DNA of 33,458 nt from Streptomyces durocortorensis (GTDB lineage Bacteria; Actinomycetota; Actinomycetes; Streptomycetales; Streptomycetaceae), in assembly GCF_016901035.1 (NCBI RefSeq), contig NZ_JAFEUF010000059.1, forward strand, positions 1 through 33,458, given 5' to 3'. Under the pieces are notes generated by a model, which was not told the origin of the DNA, did no database searches, and saw nothing but the letters and a program-made list of their open reading frames with translations. Each line of letters starts with the position of its first letter. The stretch's first letter is position 1. This document shows, one piece after another, positions 7,622 through 15,039 of this stretch. The translations under genes and the position numbers were made by a program.

Positions 7622-10465
7622 TCACGCGCCCGCGAGCAGCGACTCCCACGCGGTGGCGGTGTCCGGGTGACGGGCCGGCAGTGCGGCGCCCGCCGGACCC
7701 GACGGACCCGCGTCGGGCTCGTCCCACGTGCCGTCGCAGCCCAGCAGCCCAGCGACCGCGTCGAGCGTCCCCGGGTGGGCGAAGAGCAGCGCGGCGCCCC
7801 GGCCCCGTGCTCCGGCCGCCTGCGTACAGCCGTCGTCCGACGCACCGGCTCCCGGTATCTCCCGCCACGGCGGCACCCACGCGTCCAGCGCCGCGAGCCG
7901 GGCCGGGAAGATCCGCCCCGCCTCCCGGATCAACAGCGGGGCCAGATCCGCGGCGCCGGCGCGCAGCGTCGTGATCAGGGTCGGCAGCCAGGGCAGCAGA
8001 ACCGGATCCGGCAGCCGCCCGAACGCGTTCGACACCGCCTCCACCACCACGTCGGCCAGCCCCGGCACCGGCACCAGCGCGTGCACGAAGCCGCTGAGAT
8101 AGCGCGGATAGGCGGGCACCACCATCGGGTTCGCCAGCAACTCGTCGCAGCGCTCCCGCAGCTCGGCCCGGGACAGGGCGCCGAGCTGCACCTGCGCCGC
8201 CCACAGGAGCGCCGTCCGCTCCGGGTCCGTGGGGCGGGACTGGGCGACGGCCAGCTCCAGCTGGGCCCGGTCGCAGCCCAGGGACAGCGCCAGGCCCTCC
8301 ATGCTGAACAGGAAGCCCAGCATCGCCGCCACCTGCCCCGCTGTCGCGTCCTCGTCCGTGAACGCTGTCGGCAGCAAGGTGCAGTAGTGCGCGTAACCCG
8401 CCTTGACGAAGGACTCCACCCACGGCGGCAGCACCGGCTCGGCGGTCCGGTAGTACGCCAGCAGCCCCCGGATCCGGCGCAGCACCTCCGGGGCCCCGTC
8501 CACCGTGCGCTCGGCGGCCAAGACCTCCAGGGCGCGGGCGCCCAGCTCATCGGCGAGCCGGCGGCCGCCGAGATACAGGGTCGCGTCCTCGACGGCGGCG
8601 AGGACGATCGCGGTCGTCGCCCTCGGCCCGTACGCGTCGCGGCGCAGCCGCTGTTCGAGGACCTGCTCGATGCTCACGCCCTCGTAACCGAGCTCGATGA
8701 GCGCCCGCTGATGAGTGCCCAGCGCCAGGTCCCACGACTCCTGGATCGACCGCTCGCCGAGCTTCCGCTCACCCATGATCGGCCGGGCCGCGCCGTGCGG
8801 CATCAGACGGCGCAGCATCCACAGCACGTCCGAGCACGCCCCCAGCTCCGGGCGGGAGTTCATGTCCAGCAGGGCACGCTGTACGCCACGCTGCTGGAGC
8901 TTCAACTCCAGCGGGGCGAGCCGGTCGTGCACATCGCGTGCCAGCGGCGGCAGCGCGTCGTAGCCGACCCGGCCGATCCGGTCGCCGCCCATCATGATCT
9001 CGACGAGGCGCCGCACGTCGCGCCGGCCCGGCACCGCGTCCTTCTCGATGCAGGTGATCGCCGCGTCCTGGAAGTCGTACGGGGTGGGCTTGGCCCGGTC
9101 CCGCATCCCGGCCAGCAGGATCGACGTCTCGAACACCGCGATGGCATCGGCGGTCGACGCCAGGTAGCCCGCGCGGCGCGCGGCGCGCACGATCTCCACC
9201 GACCAGCCCAGCAGCTCGGCCTCGTCCAGCGTGTCGAGGACCGGAGGCTTCCGCAGAAACCCGGAGAGCCGGTCGTCGGCCGCCTCCGGCGGGGGAGCGG
9301 TGACGGCGGGGGCCGCCTTCTTCGTCGCACGGGGCTTCTTCGCGCCGTCCTGCCCGGCCAGCCGGTAGGGCCGCACCCGGGTGCGTTTGAGGTTCTTCGC
9401 CCACTGGCTCGCGGCGATCGACACCGACCCGGAGGCCAGCCCGAACTGCGCCTCGATCGCCGCATGGCTGGACGGGATCAGCCCGTGCTGCCACGTCGTC
9501 GCGGAGCGCGGGGAGATCTCGTACGAACCGCTGCCCGCCACGCCGAACTCCTCGACCCGGCTCGCCGCGTGGAAGGCGCCGCACACATACAGGCAGTCCT
9601 GCGGGTCCACCCCGCCGACGGCCAGGTGCTCCCGCATCCGGGTCCACATGTACCGCTCGCGCTCCTCGTCGACCCGGACCCGGTCGCCGTCGCCGGGAGC
9701 GAGCCGCCGGAACAGGCTGCCGACGAGGAACATCACCTGGCGGTAGGCGTCGTGGTCGCTGTCGCCGAGCGGAACCTCGACGTACTGGTGCCACCATTCC
9801 GACCAGTGCCGCACCTTGCCGTGGCGCAGCAGATGCTCCTCCAGCTCCGCGAAGCGGGGCCGCAGGTCGCCGATCTCCACGCCGACCGCCTCACCGTGCA
9901 GCGCCGCCTCGGGCTCCGGAGCCCCGTCCGCAGGACCGGACGACCCTTCCGGCCCGCGCTCGCCGTGGCGGCTGTCCCACTGGAAGACATGGTCCGAGGA
10001 CCGGTCGACGAGGACCAGCTCCACACCCGGGGTGTCCAGGGCGTACGCGATGGCCTGGTACTCGGCGGAGGCCTCGGTGATCGGGGCGACGACCGACAGC
10101 GGGGCCCACTCGGCGGGAAACCCGTCGACGTCGCTCGCGAAGGCCTGGACCGCCACCGGCAGGCGGCAGTTGCGCAGTTCGCCGAGGAGCGGCGCCATGT
10201 CCTCGCACAGCTCCAGATACACGACCTTGGGCTGCTTCTCGCGCAGCCGGCGGGCCATGGCGAGGGCGGAGGCGGGGGAGTGGTGGCAGACCGGGAAGAT
10301 CTCCAGCGGCTCACGCACCGCCCGGTCGACGTCGTCGACCATGCCGAGGAGGATGCCCTCCAGGGCGCCGGGCCCGTCGGCGAAGACGGCGGCTGCCTCG
10401 TGCAACTGCCCGCGCAGCGCGGCGAACGACGTCTGTCCGGGGCCGCTCGTGGGGGATCCGCTCAT
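7622..10465 (-). CDS. DUF5682-like protein of a MoxR/vWA operon
   Basis: A large 947-residue protein with no membrane segment. The N-terminal region has FPVCHHSPASA at 57-67 followed by KVVYLELCEDM, a pattern I associate with DUF5682 proteins, which carry an EreA/ChaN-like domain and co-occur with MoxR ATPases. A central Lys/Ala/Pro-rich stretch around residues 365-395 looks like a flexible linker. The C-terminal half (about 400-947) is largely helical and Leu/Ala-rich, without a motif I recognise. The ATG at 10465 overlaps the stop of the AAA+ gene (ATGA), so its synthesis is coupled to the ATPase. It is the last gene of the run. Its biochemical role is unknown; being a substrate or effector partner of the ATPase/vWA pair is inference. 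Confidence 0.85.
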   Translation of the reverse strand: MSGSPTSGPGQTSFAALRGQLHEAAAVFADGPGALEGILLGMVDDVDRAVREPLEIFPVCHHSPASALAMARRLREKQPKVVYLELCEDMAPLLGELRNCRLPVAVQAFASDVDGFPAEWAPLSVVAPITEASAEYQAIAYALDTPGVELVLVDRSSDHVFQWDSRHGERGPEGSSGPADGAPEPEAALHGEAVGVEIGDLRPRFAELEEHLLRHGKVRHWSEWWHQYVEVPLGDSDHDAYRQVMFLVGSLFRRLAPGDGDRVRVDEERERYMWTRMREHLAVGGVDPQDCLYVCGAFHAASRVEEFGVAGSGSYEISPRSATTWQHGLIPSSHAAIEAQFGLASGSVSIAASQWAKNLKRTRVRPYRLAGQDGAKKPRATKKAAPAVTAPPPEAADDRLSGFLRKPPVLDTLDEAELLGWSVEIVRAARRAGYLASTADAIAVFETSILLAGMRDRAKPTPYDFQDAAITCIEKDAVPGRRDVRRLVEIMMGGDRIGRVGYDALPPLARDVHDRLAPLELKLQQRGVQRALLDMNSRPELGACSDVLWMLRRLMPHGAARPIMGERKLGERSIQESWDLALGTHQRALIELGYEGVSIEQVLEQRLRRDAYGPRATTAIVLAAVEDATLYLGGRRLADELGARALEVLAAERTVDGAPEVLRRIRGLLAYYRTAEPVLPPWVESFVKAGYAHYCTLLPTAFTDEDATAGQVAAMLGFLFSMEGLALSLGCDRAQLELAVAQSRPTDPERTALLWAAQVQLGALSRAELRERCDELLANPMVVPAYPRYLSGFVHALVPVPGLADVVVEAVSNAFGRLPDPVLLPWLPTLITTLRAGAADLAPLLIREAGRIFPARLAALDAWVPPWREIPGAGASDDGCTQAAGARGRGAALLFAHPGTLDAVAGLLGCDGTWDEPDAGPSGPAGAALPARHPDTATAWESLLAGA

Positions 10466-11592
10466 GACAGGGTGGCGATCGTGTCGCGGCCGCCGTCCAG
10501 GAACTCCGGCCAGGAGCCGCCCTCCTGCTTGCTGCGCGGTTCGACGACCCCGTGCAGATACTTGTTGAAGATGGCCAGGTCCTCCGGATCCCGCCGCGCC
10601 AGTGAGCCGACGAGCGAGGAGGCGAGGGACCGTGCGGTCAGCGTGCGCTCCCCGAAGAAGTTGCTGTGCAGGACGGCGTCCTCCAGCACACCGATCTGCT
10701 CCGCCGTCGACAGCGCCGACTCCAGTTTCTCGTCGTCGCTGCCCGCCGCGGCGGCCGAGGCCCGCAGATCGGCGAAGCTCCGGAGCAGGATGTCGAGGAG
10801 CGTCGGCGGCACGTCCAGGTCGATCGCGTGCCGGCGCAGCAGTTCCTCGGTGCGGAAGCGGACGATCTCCGCCTCGCTCTTCTTGTTCGTCACGACCGGG
10901 ATGCGCACGAAGTTGAAGCGGCGCTTCAGCGCGGACGAGAGGTCGTTGACGCCCCGGTCACGGCTGTTGGCGGTCGCGATGATCGAGAAACCGGGCTTGG
11001 CGAAGACGATGTTGTCACCCGCGTCCGCGCCGTCGCTCTGCAGCTCGGGGACGGAGATGTACTTCTCCGAGAGGATCGAGATCAGCGCGTCCTGGACGTC
11101 GCTGGTGGAACGGGTCAGTTCCTCGAAGCGGCCGATGGTGCCCGTCTCCATCGCGGTCATGATGGGTGAGGGGATCATCGACTCACGCGACTGCCCCTTG
11201 GCGATGACCATGGACACGTTCCACGCGTACTTGATGTGGTCCTCGGTCGTACCGGCCGTACCCTGCACCACCAGCGTGGAGTTGCGGGAGATCGCGGCGG
11301 ACAGCAGCTCGGCCAGCCAGCTCTTGCCGGTGCCGGGGTCTCCGATCAGCAGCAGACCCCGGTCGGAGGCGAGGGTGACGATCGAGCGCTCCACGAAGCT
11401 GCGGTCGCCGAACCACTTCTGCGAGATCTCCCGGTCCAGGCCGTCGGCGCGTTCGGACCCGAGGACGAACAGCCGGACCATCTTCGGGGAAAGCCGCCAC
11501 GAGAACGGCTTGGGGCTGTCGTCGATCGACTCCAGCCAGTCGAGCTCCTCGGCGTACTTGGTCTCGGCGGGGGCACGCAACACGTCGGACAT
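10462..11592 (-). CDS. MoxR-type AAA+ ATPase
   Basis: AAA+ ATPase of 376 residues. Walker A is GDPGTGKS at 84-91, the Walker B region ends in Glu157-Glu158 (GRFEELTR), sensor 1 lies in IIATANSRD (204-212), and an arginine-finger-like stretch is ALKRRFNFVR (221-230). MoxR proteins pair with vWA-domain proteins to remodel or activate target complexes, and the vWA gene is immediately upstream. The frame is open upstream to 12045, but the start at 11592 fits because GAAAGG lies 7-8 nt before it and the upstream extension overlaps the vWA gene. There are 107 nt between the vWA stop and this start, the largest gap in the run. The closest functional analogue I can name is E. coli YehL (established locus, unclear function). 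Confidence 0.92.
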   Translation of the reverse strand: MSDVLRAPAETKYAEELDWLESIDDSPKPFSWRLSPKMVRLFVLGSERADGLDREISQKWFGDRSFVERSIVTLASDRGLLLIGDPGTGKSWLAELLSAAISRNSTLVVQGTAGTTEDHIKYAWNVSMVIAKGQSRESMIPSPIMTAMETGTIGRFEELTRSTSDVQDALISILSEKYISVPELQSDGADAGDNIVFAKPGFSIIATANSRDRGVNDLSSALKRRFNFVRIPVVTNKKSEAEIVRFRTEELLRRHAIDLDVPPTLLDILLRSFADLRASAAAAGSDDEKLESALSTAEQIGVLEDAVLHSNFFGERTLTARSLASSLVGSLARRDPEDLAIFNKYLHGVVEPRSKQEGGSWPEFLDGGRDTIATLS

Positions 11593-11699
11593 CGGAAGGC
11601 CTTTCTGAACAGGCGGGAAAGTGAGAAGGGGGAGAGGGCCTGAAAGGGGGAGGGAGGGGAGGCCGCGCGACAACGGGTGGTGGCCACGCCCCGCAGCGC

Positions 11700-13085
11700 C
11701 TAGGTGAGGAGCGACTTGAGCTCGTGCACGAGCTTGTTCATGTGCCCGGAGACCACGGGTGTGCCCAGGGCCTTGAACCGCTCCCGGAACCACGGGTTGA
11801 CCTCCTGCCGCCCGGAGCTCGTCACCGAGCCGACAGGGATGAACTTCACCCCGGAGCGGTGCACGGCCTCGATGCCCTCGAACAGCGGCTGGGAGCGGTC
11901 GAACTCGTAGAAGTCCGAGATCCACACCATGACGGTGTTCTTCGGCTCGGCTATCTTCGGGCGGGCCATCGCCATCGCGACGGGACCGTCGTTCCCACCG
12001 CCCAGATTCGTGCGCAACAGCACGTCGAACGGGTCGTGCACCCACGGCGTGAGATCGATCGACCGGGTGTCGTAGGCGATGAGATGAACGTCCACCTTCG
12101 GCAGCCCGGCGAAGATCGAGGCCAGAATCGTGCAGTTCACCATCGAGTCGACCATCGAACCGGACTGGTCCACCACGACGATCAGCCGCTGCGGCGTCGT
12201 CCTGCGCACGGTGTGCCGGTAGTAGAGGCGGTCCACATACAGCCGCTCCTCCTCCGGGCTCCAGTTGGTGAGGTTCTTCCAGATCGTGCGGTCCAGGTCG
12301 AGGTTGCGGAAGACGCGCTTGGGCGGCACCGAACGGTCCAGCTCGCCCACGGTGGCCTTCTCCACCTGCGTACGCAGCACCTCGGCCACCTCGTCCACGT
12401 AACGGCGGATGAGCGACTTGGCGTTGGCGAGGGCCACCCCCGACAGATTGCCCTTGTCGCGCAGCAACTGCTCGATCAGCGACATGCTGGGCGTCAGCCG
12501 CGCCGCCAGCGCCGGATCGGCCAGCACCTCCCGCAGCCGCATGCGCCCCACGAGGTCGCCCTCGATCGCCGCCAGCTCGGGCCCGAGACCGCCGGCGTCC
12601 AGGCCCGCGCCCGCCGCCCGCCCGCCGAGGAGCCCGCCCGGCGGGCAGCCCAGCGCACGCTCCAGCCAGCCCGCGTCGGACTGCCAGCGCGCCAACTGCT
12701 CGGCGGTCACCGCGCTCGAACCGGTCGCGAAGACATTCAGCAGCACTTTCGACACCAGCGCGGCACGCCGAACCTCCGCCGCCCGGTCACGGGAGCCGTC
12801 CGCATCGTCGTCCGGCGTCATCAGCCCGTCGAACTCGGCGGCCAGCTCCGGATGGCGCTGCACGACCGAGTCGACCGAGGTCCCGGGATCCAGCAGCGCG
12901 GACGGCAGCCCGACGTCCTCGACCACTCCCAGACTCGCCGACTCCAGCGCGGGCTGCTCCTCACCGTCGAAGAGACGGGCCAGGAGCCGCCAGTACAGCA
13001 CCTGACGGCGGTTCTCGTACGGGTCGGGCCCGGCCGGGGACGGGACTTCGGGGCCCGGCGACGGCCGGGTGAGATCCTCGGTCAT
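11700..13085 (-). CDS. vWA-domain protein (MoxR partner)
   Basis: A 461-residue protein. The N-terminal ~300 residues are helical and unassigned. The C-terminal von Willebrand A domain has a complete MIDAS metal site: Asp306-Gln-Ser308-Gly-Ser310 (VVVDQSGSM), Thr359 in RTNLGGGND and Asp391 in ISDFYEF. This type of vWA protein binds a MoxR AAA+ partner, here encoded next. The ATG at 13085 overlaps the stop of the preceding gene (ATGA); the frame is open 34 codons further, but that would run into the neighbour. The domain order matches E. coli YehP-like proteins. There is no signal peptide or membrane segment, so the protein is cytoplasmic. Confidence 0.92.
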   Translation of the reverse strand: MTEDLTRPSPGPEVPSPAGPDPYENRRQVLYWRLLARLFDGEEQPALESASLGVVEDVGLPSALLDPGTSVDSVVQRHPELAAEFDGLMTPDDDADGSRDRAAEVRRAALVSKVLLNVFATGSSAVTAEQLARWQSDAGWLERALGCPPGGLLGGRAAGAGLDAGGLGPELAAIEGDLVGRMRLREVLADPALAARLTPSMSLIEQLLRDKGNLSGVALANAKSLIRRYVDEVAEVLRTQVEKATVGELDRSVPPKRVFRNLDLDRTIWKNLTNWSPEEERLYVDRLYYRHTVRRTTPQRLIVVVDQSGSMVDSMVNCTILASIFAGLPKVDVHLIAYDTRSIDLTPWVHDPFDVLLRTNLGGGNDGPVAMAMARPKIAEPKNTVMVWISDFYEFDRSQPLFEGIEAVHRSGVKFIPVGSVTSSGRQEVNPWFRERFKALGTPVVSGHMNKLVHELKSLLT

Positions 13086-14473
13086 TTCCGCAACAGCCTT
13101 CCCGCGCGTTCGCGCAGCACGGCGACGGCGTCGGTGGCGGCCTTCTCCGCCCGGACACCGGCCTTGTCCGTGGTGCCGCCCGCCCACGCCCCGGCGTGCA
13201 CGGCGACGGTCTTCTTCCGCACGGTCGCCTCGACCGCGAGCGGCTGGAGGAGGAACTCCCCGGCATCCCAGCGCAGCAGCCCGACACAGGCACCGGAGGC
13301 GGCGACCGCCTCGGGCGTCAGCGGACCGGCGGCGGGCATCCGGTCGGTGTCGACGGCCACGGTCAGCCCGGCGAGATCGAACGCGAGGCGTCCCTCCTCG
13401 CTCCTGGTCGTGTACCCCTCCAGCAGCACCGGAACGGCGATCCGGACGGGGTGCCGGTCCAGCGGCGCGATACGGGCGGCCGTCGCGGCCGACAGCATCA
13501 CGCGCGCCGTGGCGAAGGCGTCGGCGGGCTCACCCGGGCGGGCTCGTTCGTCGTCCCAGACCAGATCCCCCTCGACGGTCACCGGCATCGCGTCCAGCTC
13601 CATCGAGCGGCCCTCGCTCACGGCGCCGAGCAGGGACATGTGGGGACGCAGCAACTGCCACAGGCCCGCCCCGACGACCGTGTCGGGCTTCGGCGCCGAC
13701 ACCCCGGCGCGCACCAGACGGGGCGCGCCCCCGTCCGCCGGCTCGAACACGGCGTGGACCTGGGCCTGTACGGCCGTCGCGTGCTCCTGCACATCGACGC
13801 CGAGGGGCAACAGGCGGCCGGTCACCGCGTCGGCGGTCCGCTCCCCGGCGGAGCCGGGCACCGTCAACAGCAGGGCGCGCGACCAGAGATCGGCCCAGCG
13901 GCGCACCGGCACGCGCTCCAGGGTCGCCCCCGGACAGGAGGCGGCGAGCTCGGCGGCGAATCCGTCGAGCAGCGTCGCCCGACGCCGCAGCCCCGGATCG
14001 GGCAGCATCGCGGAGACCACCGGCGCCGCCCCGGCGACCAGCTCGTGGTCGATGCCCCGCCAGCCGCTGCGCGCGAGGTCGCAGAGCCAGCTGCGGGCCG
14101 CCGCGAGCAGGTTCGTTCCCTGCTCCGGACCGGCGGCGGGAGCGGGCATCTCCTCGGGGCCCGGCCTGCCGACAGCCTCGTCGATGCGCAGCGCCAACGC
14201 GTCGTGCACGGAGCCGAGCAGCGCACTGCGGGCGGCGGCGAGTGCCACGAAGTCGTCCTCCCCGGCGGCCCCGGCCGTCACCCGGCCCGCCGCCTCCGCG
14301 ACCCGTACGGCCAGCGGGGTGCCGGCCACGGCGTCGGCGAGCCCGGCGACCGCGGCCGCCTGGGCGGGCCCCGGCCGCAGCAGACCGGCCACCAGCACCC
14401 CGTCGAAGGCGTCCACGACGGCGAGCGTCTCGTCGAGCCCCTCGACCGGATCGGACAGCAGGTCACCGCGCAT
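13082..14473 (-). CDS. Unrecognised protein of the MoxR/vWA/SWIM operon
   Basis: A 463-residue soluble protein without a motif I can name. It is Ala/Leu-rich in the first ~230 residues, suggesting a helical repeat fold. The last ~200 residues look more mixed (several VxV/LxV strand-like stretches, for example VRIAVPVLLEG and AGLTVAVDTD), ending in a basic tail RLLRK. The ATG at 14473 shares its A with the stop of the SWIM gene (TGATG), and its own TGA overlaps the ATG of the vWA gene, so it is translationally locked between them. A role as an adaptor between the zinc protein and the ATPase/vWA pair is only inference from this arrangement. Confidence 0.8.
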   Translation of the reverse strand: MRGDLLSDPVEGLDETLAVVDAFDGVLVAGLLRPGPAQAAAVAGLADAVAGTPLAVRVAEAAGRVTAGAAGEDDFVALAAARSALLGSVHDALALRIDEAVGRPGPEEMPAPAAGPEQGTNLLAAARSWLCDLARSGWRGIDHELVAGAAPVVSAMLPDPGLRRRATLLDGFAAELAASCPGATLERVPVRRWADLWSRALLLTVPGSAGERTADAVTGRLLPLGVDVQEHATAVQAQVHAVFEPADGGAPRLVRAGVSAPKPDTVVGAGLWQLLRPHMSLLGAVSEGRSMELDAMPVTVEGDLVWDDERARPGEPADAFATARVMLSAATAARIAPLDRHPVRIAVPVLLEGYTTRSEEGRLAFDLAGLTVAVDTDRMPAAGPLTPEAVAASGACVGLLRWDAGEFLLQPLAVEATVRKKTVAVHAGAWAGGTTDKAGVRAEKAATDAVAVLRERAGRLLRK

Positions 14474-14991
14474 CAGGCCACCGCCCGCGTCGACGGGAAC
14501 CACTGCATCTCGGGCAACGGAAAAGTGACCGGGACCAGTTCGAGATAGGCCAGGTGCCGCAGGAACCGGCTGAACACCTGGGCGGCCGCCGCGGAGTCGC
14601 CCTTCACCGGCCGTGTCGCGGTCATGGCGGCGGTGAGGGACTGCGCGTCGGGCTCCCCGTCCGGAGGGTCCACCGCGAGATAACGGGCGACGCGCTCCGC
14701 CCCGTACTGCAGCACCGCCTCGCCGACGAGTGCCTGGATGTGCTTGCAGAACATGCCGCGCGCACCGCCGCAGGGCCGGTTGTTGTTGGTGCTGCACGAG
14801 AACGCGTACGTCCGCGCCGCCACCGACGACACGTACACCCGCCCGATGTCCGACCCGCTGGAGACGACTCCTTGCAACCGTCCGTCGGCCAGTTCGACGA
14901 ACGGCACCTTGGCCAGTTTCCGCGGGCGCGCGGGCGCCGTCACCCGCGCGGTACTCGACTGCTCCCAGACCGACAACGCGCCAACTCCCAT
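14473..14991 (-). CDS. Small SWIM-type zinc-finger protein
   Basis: A 172-residue protein with a SWIM-like zinc site around residues 66-84: Cys66, Cys74, Cys82 and His84, i.e. C-x7-C-x7-C-x-H. The C-terminal CxH is standard for SWIM domains, but the first pair is spaced more widely than the usual CxC. A strand-rich stretch (about 30-60) precedes it and a helix-rich tail follows, as in the family. It heads the MoxR/vWA run, in keeping with E. coli yehQ. The start is uncertain: the ATG at 14991 has no evident ribosome site, while an in-frame TTG at 14976 has GGGAG 8 nt upstream. Only 48 nt separate it from the megasynthase stop. Its role is probably DNA or protein binding. Confidence 0.8.
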   Translation of the reverse strand: MGVGALSVWEQSSTARVTAPARPRKLAKVPFVELADGRLQGVVSSGSDIGRVYVSSVAARTYAFSCSTNNNRPCGGARGMFCKHIQALVGEAVLQYGAERVARYLAVDPPDGEPDAQSLTAAMTATRPVKGDSAAAAQVFSRFLRHLAYLELVPVTFPLPEMQWFPSTRAVA

Positions 14992-15039
14992 GCATGCGAA
15001 AGGGGACGTCCACGCCCTCGCGGCGGGACATCAACGAAC

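Noticed and set aside
7667..11608. Very long open frame (1,313 codons) on the + strand
   Set aside because: It is antisense to the DUF5682-like and AAA+ genes, is Arg/Gln/His-rich as expected for a GC-rich shadow frame, and shows no motif.
11724..14528. 934-codon open frame on the + strand
   Set aside because: It is a shadow of the vWA and unknown operon genes, with no recognisable domain or ribosome site.
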